In this document: in pieces, positions 50,801 through 57,110 of the stretch
How positions within the stretch are numbered: position 1 is the first letter of the stretch
Layout: each line of letters starts with the position of its first letter
Origin: Capitulum mitella
Lineage: Eukaryota; Arthropoda; Thecostraca; Pollicipedomorpha; Pollicipedidae
DNA: 64,000 nt
Reading direction: 5' to 3'
NCBI GenBank assembly: GCA_030062745.1
Contig: CP099840.1
Span: 29,143,006 to 29,207,005 of the forward strand
Position numbers and translations under genes: made by a program
Notes under the pieces: model-generated
The model's database searches: none
The model's input: only the letters and a program-made list of their open reading frames with translations
What the model was told of the DNA's origin: nothing

Positions 50801-53800
50801 CAAAACTGCAGGGCCTGAAACAAAACAAATTCCAATGTTGGACTTTCCGGCTAGCATTTTTCACAGTCGGCTTCTTTCCTCCTTGAGGCTAATTCGACCA
50901 GCCGAGGGCGCGCCATCCCGGACTGGACCGGTCCATTTTCCCCGTGCGTTTCAATGGCGCCATAGGAAATTGCCGCCCCGACGACCCCTCCCCGTTAGGT
51001 GTCCCAGCGTCCAGGCCGACCCCGGAAACGGACCGAGATCACCTTCAGCCGTCTGCGTGCGTCAAGATCGCAGTGACAACCGCACTGGCGTTCGGCGCGG
51101 TGCGAACCATAAAAAAGTGAGTCACTTCGCGCGAGGCGACATCCGCTCAACGCCCCCGGCGGCGAAACAAAAACTCGTGAGAGCGGGGTGCCGCCTCACC
51201 CCGGCCACATCTGGGGGACACGCGGCCCCCGGACAAGAGGCGGGCCGTTCCCACGCTCGACGCCTCCCCCTCCCCACCACCGGCGCCCCTCCCCGGCCGG
51301 TGATGTCACGCACATGTTCGGAGACGAGCGGCAGACGCCGCTTGCCGCAGCACAAACACGAAAAAAACGCCCGATATCGAACCGGCGTCAAACAATCCCA
51401 AGACGGCGGTCATAAACAGTGCCCGGCACATGGCGCTTCTCAAGGCTACCGCGCCGCCGCGCGGCGCCGGCCGGGCGGCGGCGTCTCCCGGGCGCGGAAG
51501 GTCGTGACCCCGCCTGGGGGCGGGACGACGGCGCCGCACTGCTCCCGTCCCGGCGTCGGCCGCGCCCGCGCCTGCTCCAGCCGCCCGCCACGGCCGCCGC
51601 GCACGCGACCTCCTGCGCCGCCCCGGCACGCCGCGGTAATCCGCCGGCGTTCCCAGCACAGGCCTTCACCCCATCCCCAGCCACCTCCCCACCGGCAGCA
51701 GACAGCCGTGGCCCACCGCGCTAATTGCGAAACAAAGAAGAGCGCGCGCACCCATATCAACGCCCTCTCTCCCCTTCCAACGCTGATTTTTTCAATTCAT
51801 AGTGGCACACTTATTATTAAATTGTCACCGAAACTGCGGCTGTGCTGCCCGTCCACGGCTTTTCATTGCGGTGGCGTTTCAATCAACCCCACACGCTCTC
51901 CAATGGGACTGTTGCCGGCGAGACGGGTTTAGAACAGCGGGCGCACCCTCCGTTCGAAACCGCATTTCCCACGACCGGGCACCCTTTCACTTGCAAAGCC
52001 TATTAGCAGCCAACTGCGATCAGATAGTGAGGCGTGTAAACAATTAAAGACGTCATTAAGTGATGTCACCTGACCGGACGTCGCGGTTCACATCTGTCGG
52101 AGCTGCTCCAGATGGTGAGATGAGAGACCAGTGATTACGCGTCATCTCGCACAGACTGGCCACGGCCACAGGTCCCGGCCAGCAGGTGGCCAAGATGGGC
52201 GCGATAGTGAGAGCAAACCAGACAACTGGCTCAGCTACTGGTCCGGAGAATTATCCAGCAGAACTTTCCGCCAGGTAAAGCATTTATCATGAGCGACAAA
52301 GTTGTTCTAATTTGGAAAAAGCTGGGGAACCAGCACAGCATCACCTCATGCATTCTGTCAGGCGCCTGATACGAGCTTTCGCGTTATGGACGATTCACTT
52401 CAGCGCGGTTTAAAAAACTGCGATTTTTCTGCACTCCCTACCTAGCAATGGCCATGCCGGAAAGCTCACCTCTGTCAAAGTGGTCTAATTACGTCGTACA
52501 TCCAGCGCCCCAAAATCACATTTGCACCTGGGTACCATAGTGGAATATTCCGGCTAAAAAGGACCATGGGAAAGGAAAGTTATAACTTCAAGGCCTCGTT
52601 CAAAATCGATTTCTGTGGTAAATGCCGAAATGTCGAAAACAGCGCTTGGTCACTGAGCCCCAGTTCGGCATTCACGAGTGGGAAATCAGGACTGAAAATG
52701 GGAGGTGAGAGTGGAAAAAATAATGACTCGTGCTTTTTCCGCCCAAAATCGGAAATTTCGGACTGCACACTGCGTGCATCATTATAGAACAGTCCAGAAA
52801 AATCAGGTCGGATGGTACCGCTCTCCACCATATTTCGCTCAACGGCAACCCACAAATGTTCACATGTCTCGACTGGGGCGGCAGCATGTCAATGACGTCC
52901 GTCTGCATCTTACGTTACTTATTTTCGTGCGAATTTCCTGTTTTATTTTACATGCAACAACAAAAGCAACAAATATGTATGAGAAACATGCAGAGCACCA
53001 CAATGTTCAGTCCGCCTGCCGTTACATGTACTTTTAACGTGAACGATGTTTCTGCTGGTCCCGTAAATCGTATTCATATAAAATACGTAAAAAAATAAAT
53101 GACACACGCAGTTAATGTATTGCTACATCTCTATCCGAGTACCAACGTTACATTTCTGTAACCACCAGTGTTGGAAACTTGGTTTTTCTTCCTGGTGTCG
53201 CAGTACAAATTCTCTTTCCGGAGTACAAATTGTCATGTGTTTATGTGAAAGCATGGACTAACCTAGGTGCTCTGCAAACATATGTGACCAGCAGGGGCGA
53301 TTCCAGCGATTCCGTTTGGGGAGGGGGCAAACCAGTTTTCTGGGTATACATGGGAAGTCAACAGTTGTTGACGGGGGGAGGGAATGGAGGCAGCTAGCCG
53401 TGGGTGCAGAGTGTATTTCAGCGGCCAGAGTATGAATGATACACCATCAACCGAGGGGAGGGAGACGCTGGACAACTTCAAACTATTGTTGAGTAGGGAT
53501 ACTCATGTCTTTTGGGGTACGGATGACCATTTTGGAGAAAATTTTTCTTTGCGTATAAATTTTCTGGTGCTCCTTGACACCAGAAAACGACAGCTTTTCC
53601 AACACTGGTCACCACATACCCGCCAGTCATGCAGCCCTGGGTACAACGGAATAGGCCGTCAATATGGCAAATGGTTTCCATATGTCCCGTTTCGCCGCCG
53701 CCGGGGACGTCGTCAGCGCCGCACGAAGTGCCGATCACGAGCCGGGTCCAGTTCATTAGCCCTCCCAGACAGCCTCCGCGAGGGGAGGTTCTCCACTTTG

Positions 53801-56800
53801 GGAGCGGAACTGGTCCCGGGCGGGGCCTGACCCAACGGCGCTCTTCACTCGCCAGGCTGGCGTTCGCAGTGCCGACCACCCGGGACGGACGCGACGCCAC
53901 TGGCGCTCGTCTCGCGCTCTTCCAGACTCCGCACTCCAGACAGCATCCCCAGGCACGTCCGCCGTCCCGTCCCGTCGGCAAGTGGCCCGACGGTTGGGAT
54001 CAATCAGGTTTGAAATCCGGTGGGGGGACGGCAGCTGGGCGCGCCGGCCCCTTCGGTGGAGGCCACATCCGTCGCGGGCGCCGACCGGCAGGGGGGAGCG
54101 GGCGGGGGGCGGGGGGAGGCATGCTGGACCGTCCCACCCGAGGAAAGGTCAATGGCATTGCCGAGAAGCACCGCTGCGGTAATTTCCTACCAAGCTCCCA
54201 AGTAGTTCGCATGTGAAGCAAAAATACGAAACTGTGATGTTAAACATAAACGTTCATTGTTACCAACGCCTCACGCATTTCATACCGTCATTTGTTACGG
54301 GAGTCTCATCACAACGAATTAAACGTCGTTGCTCGGCAAAGGACCGCGAATGTTCCCCATGACAGATACCAACTGCGACTGCTACGGACGGATGTGGATC
54401 GTTCAATAACTCCACATCCAGATGCACCTAAAAAATCAGTACCATGGCGAGTTAAAAAAAAAGAATGTAGAAAGTCAACGCTATTGACGTTTCACAGTTT
54501 GATAATTAGTGCCTCGACCATCACACATCAAGCAGATTTTGACCCAAAGGCGACAAAGACTACAAATCAATTTGCTGCAGGCACGCTCGACGCCGTGTGC
54601 TTCGCCTCCCGAACCATTTTTGGCATTTCCAGCTGGAGAATGAAGTTAATCCATCCATTCTAGGTTTTGAGCTTAGTCTGCTGTGAAACCACAGTTTCGG
54701 AACCGTACCAGCCAAAGAAGCCAGTTTGCTGTCGGATACGAAGCGGCGCACTGCAGGACCAGCTCGATAACAAGCCACCGCACGGTTGGGTGTTGTTTTT
54801 GGGTGTTGTAAAACACCAGGAAATCTGTGCTCCACGAAACACTTTATATTCCAAAAGTCTGATCTTCTGCCTTTTTCAAAAGCCTACATATAATCATGTT
54901 GACAAATTTCTAACTGCAACGAAATGGCAATGCCCCATTCAGTAAAAAGCAGGTATGATGGCATCACTAAATTCCATGAAAAACGCAAACTGAAACCAGT
55001 ATTATTCCATGCAAAAATCTGGTACTCCACAACCAAGATCATGCTCCAACCCCGTGGCACCACCTGACACCGCCGATTTCCCAGTGGTCCGGGACGGTGC
55101 TGGCAGTGGACAACACCGCCGCGTTCCTGATCCTGTGCATCCCGTCCGCACGGCCTTACCCGGGCGGCTCACGCCGCACGAAGCAGCTCCGCCCGGGGTC
55201 GGAAAGGGCCGAGTTTGCCAAGTTTCTCATTCTGATCCCCCACGTCCGCTTACAAAGGACGGCATGCTCAGTGCGTTGGGATGTATTAGGCCACACAGTG
55301 CAGACTGTCAGAAGGGAAAGATGTGCCTACCGACCGTGCGTCCGTTTGAAGCCATAACGTGCATGATCTAGTGCGGCGTGACCCTAACATCCACTGTCAA
55401 TAACCCTGATCTAAGCACGGCTAAAACCCAAGGCGAACATAGGTACGTCCACACAAAGGTCTATCGGCAGGTTCCACCTGCTGGTACGGTGCCAAAACTG
55501 TCTTTCTTCGAGAACAAGGTGCGCAATCGAAAAACACCCGGCTGCTTCATTTGGCAGTTGTGAATTCTATCGAACGACGAAAAATATCGACTCGGGTCAG
55601 GCCATGGTTTTTCTGCATTCTTCAGGCCTCACACCTACACTGGTGATTCGAACGCGTCATGGATGTTGACTGCCAGGAAACGGGCACTGGGCATCACACC
55701 CTGCTGAGCCACAATAACAATATTACGACACATAACGCCCGCGTATCAGTTGTTCAAAGAGGCTAATTTTTCAAGAGTCGCTTACTCCTTTTATCGCTTC
55801 ATCGGTCCCGAAAGCCATGCCCACGCCAACGGTGAAGGAGAGAAGTGCAATGAATTTCCTGACAAGACTTAAAGAGCCTATTTTTACGTCCTTTTAGCCC
55901 AAAACGTTATAAGAACCCCAATCCTTCTTAGGACAATCCCCTCCATGTCTCCGAGAAACCCGCCCCTGTAAAATAGGCTAAAACTGGAACTGTGCCCGCA
56001 TTACCGGGGGTGCAACCACTCGTACTTTTCGCCTTGCACATGCTCACGATAACCCTGGAGTTTAACTTCAGGTCTGCAGTAATGCATGGGGGCCTCTGCA
56101 TGAATTGGTTTGTCCCACGTTTGCATTGCAGCCGACATGGGACCTAAACTGTTCCCCACAACACCAATAATTTGGAAGCGGTTCCATCCCAGTCGCACTG
56201 CTTCTTATCCATTTACACCAAACATCGACGCGCGCTAGGCACTATGTCATCGCCCAACATTAACACGACGTAACGTTAACGTCAACGTTAAAACAGGCAA
56301 GAGGAGTCACCGATCCCGTTCGGCAATCACCCACCGACACGGGCTATTCAATCTCCAGGGATTTATGATCTGTCTGCACTTTTGATGTCCTTCCAGCACC
56401 ACTTTAACACTGCCCCTGACGCAGCGTTGACGAAAGCAGTATCACAGACGCAATTTTTAGCAGCTTCCATGCACTACCGCTTATCATGAATGACCACTGA
56501 CCACACAGCACGAGACCGCTCCTGAACACAGCATTGGAAACATCATCTACCCTCATGATCGTGTGCAATAAAGCAGACGGATGCCTATGTGACTTACTAT
56601 GATAAGGACACTACACGAGGTATCGCTATAATTTCGTCAATATCCTTCGTGCGGCATCATTCCCGTAAAGCATCGTTTTGGAAGTCGTCTACAACACTCG
56701 GAATGACGTCCTTCAAGCGAACATCAGCCCATATGCCAGAGCTTTACCACACTAAACAGACAAAGCCCGCCAGGTTTCGCAGGCCGTAAAGGATTCAGCT

Positions 56801-56877
56801 GGCCACTTACCTTGAGAAGAGTCCACATGGAACATCAGCAGAATGACACTCATCCAGAAACCCGCCTTTAAATCCAT
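13819..56877 (-). CDS. Notch: Notch receptor (12 coding exons, complete)
   Basis: Exons in transcript order: 56811-56877, 49086-49164, 38061-38531, 35339-35472, 28894-29033, 27734-27950, 26800-26955, 25431-25515, 24898-24995, 15747-20422, 15214-15399, 13819-14875. Every intron is GT-AG and all phases match. The roughly 2,454-residue product has a signal peptide (1-22), 36 EGF repeats (about 26-1417), three LNR modules (about 1444-1561), the heterodimerisation domain, one membrane span (about 1707-1728), RAM with WFP, ankyrin repeats (about 1850-2095), and a TAD/PEST tail with PPxY and polyGln. Known role: cell-surface receptor for Delta/Serrate ligands. After ADAM and gamma-secretase cleavage the intracellular part enters the nucleus and activates CSL targets. 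Insect Notch proteins are about 2,500-2,700 residues. One odd point is that the summed exons leave one base over, because the last exon needs a frame change. Family and structure are certain. Confidence 0.97.
13845..13940 (-). repeat. Notch: CAG repeat encoding polyglutamine/histidine in Notch
   Basis: The coding strand has 18 Gln codons, mostly CAG with two CAA interruptions. They are followed by His-Gln4-His-Gln3-His-Gln3 and then PVGDGVFI and the stop. Fly Notch has a comparable opa repeat, but further from its end. Here the tract sits only about eight residues from the C-terminus. Pure CAG stretches are prone to length change. Confidence 0.92.
14876..15213 (-). other. Notch intron 11 (338 bp)
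   Basis: A phase-0 intron with donor GTAGGA and acceptor CCGCAG. It separates the end of the ankyrin domain (HVTMSPQ) from the C-terminal tail. No further features are visible. Confidence 0.88.
15214..15399 (-). CDS. Notch: Notch exon 11: last ankyrin repeats
   Basis: The 62 codons run from [20 protein letters not shown] through [20 protein letters not shown] to [17 protein letters not shown]. This is nearly word for word the end of the fly Notch ankyrin domain. Both borders are phase 0, and the join AQNNK/DETPLF reproduces the fly AQDDKDETPLF. The ankyrin domain binds CSL and Mastermind in the nucleus. Confidence 0.97.
15400..15746 (-). other. Notch intron 10 (347 bp)
   Basis: A phase-0 intron with donor GTGAGC and acceptor CGGCAG. 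The giant exon's frame reads on past the donor for some codons, but with no homology. A ten-base C-run lies near 15477-15486. Confidence 0.88.
15747..20422 (-). CDS. Notch: Notch exon 10: EGF 13-36, LNR, HD, TM, RAM, ankyrin 1-6
   Basis: A single 4,676-bp exon of 1,558 codons plus two bases, without a stop. It starts [14 protein letters not shown] after the acceptor CTCCGCAG. EGF 13 to 36 are all complete with six Cys each, many with the calcium signature D-D/N-EC and the O-fucose form C-X4-T-C. LNR modules begin LEQCRRHNC (about 17540) and end DGLDCEQG (about 17190). The heterodimerisation domain has no basic R-X-R/K-R furin site. The membrane span [20 protein letters not shown] lies near 16688-16755, followed by KRKRER and the CSL-binding VTWFPEGFF. 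Ankyrin repeats start about 16313. Third codon positions are almost all G or C, which is why the opposite strand also shows very long open frames. Confidence 0.97.
20423..24897 (-). other. Notch intron 9 (4.5 kb), extremely GC-rich
   Basis: A phase-1 intron with donor GTGAGG and acceptor CCGCAG. Between about 20,700 and 24,800 it is dominated by G and C, with GGCCGG-type palindromes repeated dozens of times and CpG not depleted. Many overlapping open frames on both strands are by-products of composition and match nothing. Simple repeats include (CGAC)n near 21575-21592, (GCGGCC)n at 22206-22238 and (GGTCC)n near 22434-22452. Confidence 0.85.
22206..22238. repeat. (GCGGCC)n hexamer repeat with overlapping NotI sites
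   Basis: Five to six copies of the alternating purine/pyrimidine-rich hexamer CGCGGC in a row produce a series of GCGGCCGC palindromes. This is the purest simple repeat in intron 9. Confidence 0.8.
24898..24995 (-). CDS. Notch: Notch exon 9: EGF 12 (ligand-binding)
   Basis: The 98-bp exon (one base, 32 codons, one base) encodes [20 protein letters not shown] through to FRCLCMP. EGF 11-12 is the core Delta/Serrate-binding site in Notch receptors. The NINEC calcium signature and the O-fucose site QNDGTC, target of Pofut1 and Fringe extension, are both intact. Confidence 0.96.
24996..25430 (-). other. Notch intron 8 (435 bp)
   Basis: A phase-2 intron splitting the Arg codon AG/G, with donor GTACGT and acceptor TTCCAG. 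Its composition is more ordinary than introns 9 or 4. No other features are visible. Confidence 0.88.
25431..25515 (-). CDS. Notch: Notch exon 8: EGF 11
   Basis: The 85-bp exon encodes [18 protein letters not shown] and [23 protein letters not shown] is identical to fly EGF 11. The flanking codons are split (G/GT on the left, AG/G on the right) and restore the reading [10 protein letters not shown] and TGAR-CEVN. Confidence 0.96.
25516..26799 (-). other. Notch intron 7 (1.3 kb)
   Basis: A phase-1 intron with donor GTACGC and acceptor CCGCAG. It has an AT-richer block with the homeodomain-like ATTAAT near 26190 and a C-run near 26482-26492. No coding or repeat homology was recognised. Confidence 0.8.
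26800..26955 (-). CDS. Notch: Notch exon 7: end of EGF 9, EGF 10, start of EGF 11
   Basis: Fifty-one codons read [20 protein letters not shown], then [19 protein letters not shown] and KDLDECEE. The phrase LLCHL-D-C-SNPCHA is shared with fly and human EGF 9-10. The exon begins in phase after GKT-G and ends with the G of a split Gly codon. Confidence 0.96.
26956..27733 (-). other. Notch intron 6 (778 bp)
   Basis: A phase-1 intron with donor GTGAGC and acceptor TTCGCAG. GC-rich in its upstream half (27300-27600). No other features are visible. Confidence 0.85.
27734..27950 (-). CDS. Notch: Notch exon 6: EGF 8 and most of EGF 9
   Basis: Seventy-two codons run [37 protein letters not shown], then [30 protein letters not shown] and GATC-D-V are conserved in all Notch proteins. 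EGF 8 carries the O-fucose pattern CKNGATC and a calcium signature. Confidence 0.96.
27951..28893 (-). other. Notch intron 5 (943 bp)
   Basis: A phase-0 intron with donor GTACGT and acceptor CCACAG. GC-rich, especially 28380-28620. No other features are visible. Confidence 0.85.
28894..29033 (-). CDS. Notch: Notch exon 5: end of EGF 6 and EGF 7
   Basis: The exon encodes (G)[34 protein letters not shown] and YTGEYCTQ. The order G-C-D-TDDC-GN-C-NG corresponds to EGF 7 of fly and human Notch. It ends in phase 0 before DVDEC. Confidence 0.96.
29034..35338 (-). other. Notch intron 4 (6.3 kb)
   Basis: A phase-1 intron with donor GTGAGT and acceptor CGGCAG. It has GC-rich blocks at about 30,160-30,930 and 31,750-32,150, a minisatellite at 33,393-33,712 and ordinary AT-richer DNA from 33,900 to 35,300. 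Two short AT-richer patches with homeodomain-type sites (29,785-29,830 with AGATAATTA and ACCACAAAGG; 32,940-33,020 with GCTAATTA) stand out from the GC-rich surroundings and could be regulatory. Confidence 0.8.
33393..33712. repeat. About 30-bp minisatellite in Notch intron 4
   Basis: About ten diverged units share the phrases GTCCACAAAGC, GCGTCACAGAC and AACAGC at a spacing of roughly 27-36 bases. Examples of the core CAGCGTCA-AGA lie at about 33481, 33511 and 33582. It produces an open frame on both strands that I do not regard as coding. Confidence 0.7.
35339..35472 (-). CDS. Notch: Notch exon 4: end of EGF 5, EGF 6
   Basis: Forty-four codons: [20 protein letters not shown], then [12 protein letters not shown] and HSCECML. 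The preceding split codon CA/G gives [12 protein letters not shown], matching fly HGSYQCMCPTGYTG. YVPC-PSPC-GG is the conserved opening of EGF 6, which lacks a calcium signature in other species too. Confidence 0.95.
35473..38060 (-). other. Notch intron 3 (2.6 kb)
   Basis: A phase-2 intron with donor GTGAGT and acceptor GCGCAG. It is mostly of ordinary composition and contains a second AGGTCA-type half-site cluster (37086-37301). No coding homology was recognised. Confidence 0.8.
37086..37301. promoter_or_regulatory. AGGTCA/TGACCT half-site cluster in Notch intron 3
   Basis: Half-sites occur at 37086-37091, 37107-37112, 37118-37123, 37145-37150 and 37296-37301. The pair 37107/37118 is an everted repeat with 5-bp spacing, the same arrangement as 1272/1283. 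This may be nuclear receptor input to Notch, or two copies of one repeat family. Confidence 0.3.
38061..38531 (-). CDS. Notch: Notch exon 3: end of EGF 1, EGF 2-4, most of EGF 5
   Basis: The 471-bp exon encodes 156 codons from [16 protein letters not shown] through [16 protein letters not shown] and VDHCASQPC to [20 protein letters not shown]. It parallels fly Notch EGF 1-5, for example VPNACDHVTCLNGGTC. The donor CA/gtgagt splits a Gln codon completed by the next exon. Confidence 0.96.
40871..40878 (-). promoter_or_regulatory. CSL/Su(H)-type site CGTGGGAA
   Basis: TTCCCACG on plus is an exact high-affinity Su(H)/RBPJ consensus on the minus strand. It sits in a GC-rich island of Notch intron 2. 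Confidence 0.35.
42980..42987 (+). promoter_or_regulatory. CSL/Su(H)-type site TGTGGGAA
   Basis: An exact match to YGTGGGAA in ordinary-composition DNA of Notch intron 2. A single site like this is weak evidence alone. Confidence 0.3.
44708..44734. repeat. G-rich run with quadruplex potential, Notch intron 2
   Basis: GGGGGAGGGGGAGGGTGGG followed by more G gives at least four G-tracts with single-base loops on the plus strand, which is the template strand for Notch. Confidence 0.7.
44968..45016. repeat. (CGAC)n followed by (GGC)n
   Basis: Five CGAC units (about 44978-44996) are directly followed by six to seven GGC units. A similar (CGAC)n lies at 21575-21592 in intron 9. These are simple repeats within GC-rich intron DNA. 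Confidence 0.7.
46020..47160. repeat. GAATATTCG palindromic repeat islands
   Basis: Short islands rich in CGAATATTCGGATGA-like words occur at about 46038-46070, 46964-46985, 47000-47030 and 47130-47150. A related island lies at 225-290. The words are self-complementary and typical of low-complexity dispersed repeats in arthropod genomes. Confidence 0.5.
47057..47342. repeat. 72-bp near-perfect inverted repeat with 143-bp spacer
   Basis: The left arm 47057-47128 and right arm 47272-47342 are reverse complements with only a handful of differences and one single-base indel. Shared words include GGTTCTATA, CCAGCTGG/CCAGCTAG, CCCCTTCCAGAGATGA and its reverse, and AACAGTTCTC. The spacer 47129-47271 has no coding potential. 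It lies in Notch intron 2 and would be transcribed as a long hairpin. A foldback or MITE-type element, or a recent inverted duplication, are the likely origins. Confidence 0.8.
49016..49023 (+). promoter_or_regulatory. CSL/Su(H)-type site CGTGGGAA
   Basis: An exact CSL consensus 63 bp inside intron 2 next to the 3' border of Notch exon 2, in a GC-rich patch. Confidence 0.35.
49086..49164 (-). CDS. Notch: Notch exon 2: first half of EGF 1
   Basis: The 79-bp exon (two bases, 25 codons, two bases) follows acceptor TGTTTCAG and encodes [20 protein letters not shown] then SDPVC. The left split codon is G/GA (Gly) from exon 1. The right one is AA/G (Lys), giving [13 protein letters not shown] and so a complete six-Cys EGF 1. 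It is too short to find by length, and the call rests on phase and Cys pattern. Confidence 0.9.
50072..50079 (+). promoter_or_regulatory. CSL/Su(H)-type site CGTGGGAA, Notch intron 1
   Basis: An exact consensus within a GC-rich block about 0.9 kb upstream of exon 2. Confidence 0.4.
51248..51255 (-). promoter_or_regulatory. CSL/Su(H)-type site CGTGGGAA, Notch intron 1
   Basis: TTCCCACG on the plus strand, in a GC-rich block. It is the second of three exact sites within 1.9 kb. Confidence 0.4.
51966..51973 (-). promoter_or_regulatory. CSL/Su(H)-type site CGTGGGAA, Notch intron 1
   Basis: TTCCCACG on the plus strand, about 95 bp from a CACCTG E-box. CSL plus proneural E-box pairing is known from Notch-responsive enhancers. 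Confidence 0.42.
52047..52188. promoter_or_regulatory. Candidate enhancer: CRE-like and E-box group in Notch intron 1
   Basis: Within 140 bp there are GACGTCAT (about 52049), TGATGTCACCTG (E-box CACCTG at 52067-52072), CATCTG and CAGATG words (52090-52118) and a second CAGGTG at 52183-52188. CAGGTG/CACCTG is bound by proneural bHLH and Snail-type factors. The nearby CSL site at 51966 strengthens the case, but this is motif evidence only. Confidence 0.3.
54091..54116. repeat. G-rich run with quadruplex potential, Notch intron 1
   Basis: GGGGGGAGCGGGCGGGGGG continues into further G-tracts separated by one or two bases on the plus strand. Confidence 0.65.
56811..56877 (-). CDS. Notch: Notch exon 1: start codon and signal peptide
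   Basis: ATG at 56875-56877 sits in a strong context (CAGCCATGG) and opens [20 protein letters not shown] followed by SQ and one base before donor GTAAGT. The hydrophobic core [10 protein letters not shown] followed by small polar residues is a classic signal peptide. The single leftover G joins GA of exon 2 to give [13 protein letters not shown] in frame. Unlike the other exons, its codons are not GC-biased. It fits in strand, phase and content. An alternative first exon cannot be excluded. Confidence 0.85.
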
Positions 56878-56901
56878 GGCTGGGTTTTGATATACGGCAC
56901 G

Positions 56902-56919
56902 CTATTTCCGAATATACAT
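56902..56919 (-). CDS. Short upstream ORF in the Notch 5' leader
   Basis: ATG TAT ATT CGG AAA TAG encodes MYIRK and ends 24 bases before the Notch start codon. If the leader includes it, scanning ribosomes could be slowed. The start context is weak (CTATGT). Confidence 0.3.
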   Translation of the reverse strand: MYIRK

Positions 56920-57082
56920 AGCACACGATTTCACCAGTATCCGAACCACCAGGACACTTCGTTCTCTCCCCACCGGGCGCCGCGCGACCGCCCTCCCCAA
57001 CCACCGCTCAGCGACCACTGGCGGCCGGCGCAAGAAGTTCCTGGGGGCGGACAGTACGCATGCGCGCAGCCTCGAAGCGGGA

Positions 57083-57090
57083 TGTGGGAA
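57083..57090 (+). promoter_or_regulatory. CSL/Su(H)-type site TGTGGGAA in the Notch promoter region
   Basis: An exact YGTGGGAA match about 205 bp upstream of the Notch start codon. It is consistent with Notch autoregulation, but one site is weak evidence. Confidence 0.38.
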
Positions 57091-57110
57091 AGTTTACTCT
57101 TTAAATAAAA

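Larger units (their letters stand above)
49165..56810 (-). other. Notch intron 1 (7.6 kb)
   Basis: A phase-1 intron with donor GTAAGT and acceptor TGTTTCAG. GC-rich parts lie near 49,640-50,170 and 51,180-51,720, and ordinary DNA elsewhere. It contains three exact CSL consensus sites (50072, 51248, 51966), an E-box/CRE group (52047-52188), a G-rich run (54091-54116) and a small Cys-rich open frame at 49278-49598 of unknown meaning. From 52,300 to 56,800 I see nothing recognisable apart from that G-run. Confidence 0.8.
56878..57110 (-). promoter_or_regulatory. Notch promoter and 5' UTR region
   Basis: A compact GC-rich patch (about 56,960-57,080) immediately upstream of the start codon holds CCGCCCCC (GC box), a GCGCATGCGT word resembling NRF1/Ewg sites (57058-57067 region) and a TGTGGGAA CSL-type site at 57083-57090. 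A TTTATTTAAAG stretch (minus strand, about 57,100-57,110) could serve as a weak TATA element. The transcription start cannot be placed from sequence alone. Confidence 0.45.

Noticed and set aside
57098-57110. TTTAAATAAA as a Notch TATA box or an antisense polyadenylation signal
   Set aside because: It could be read either way and no start or cleavage site can be placed. It is mentioned only as a weak possibility in the promoter entry.
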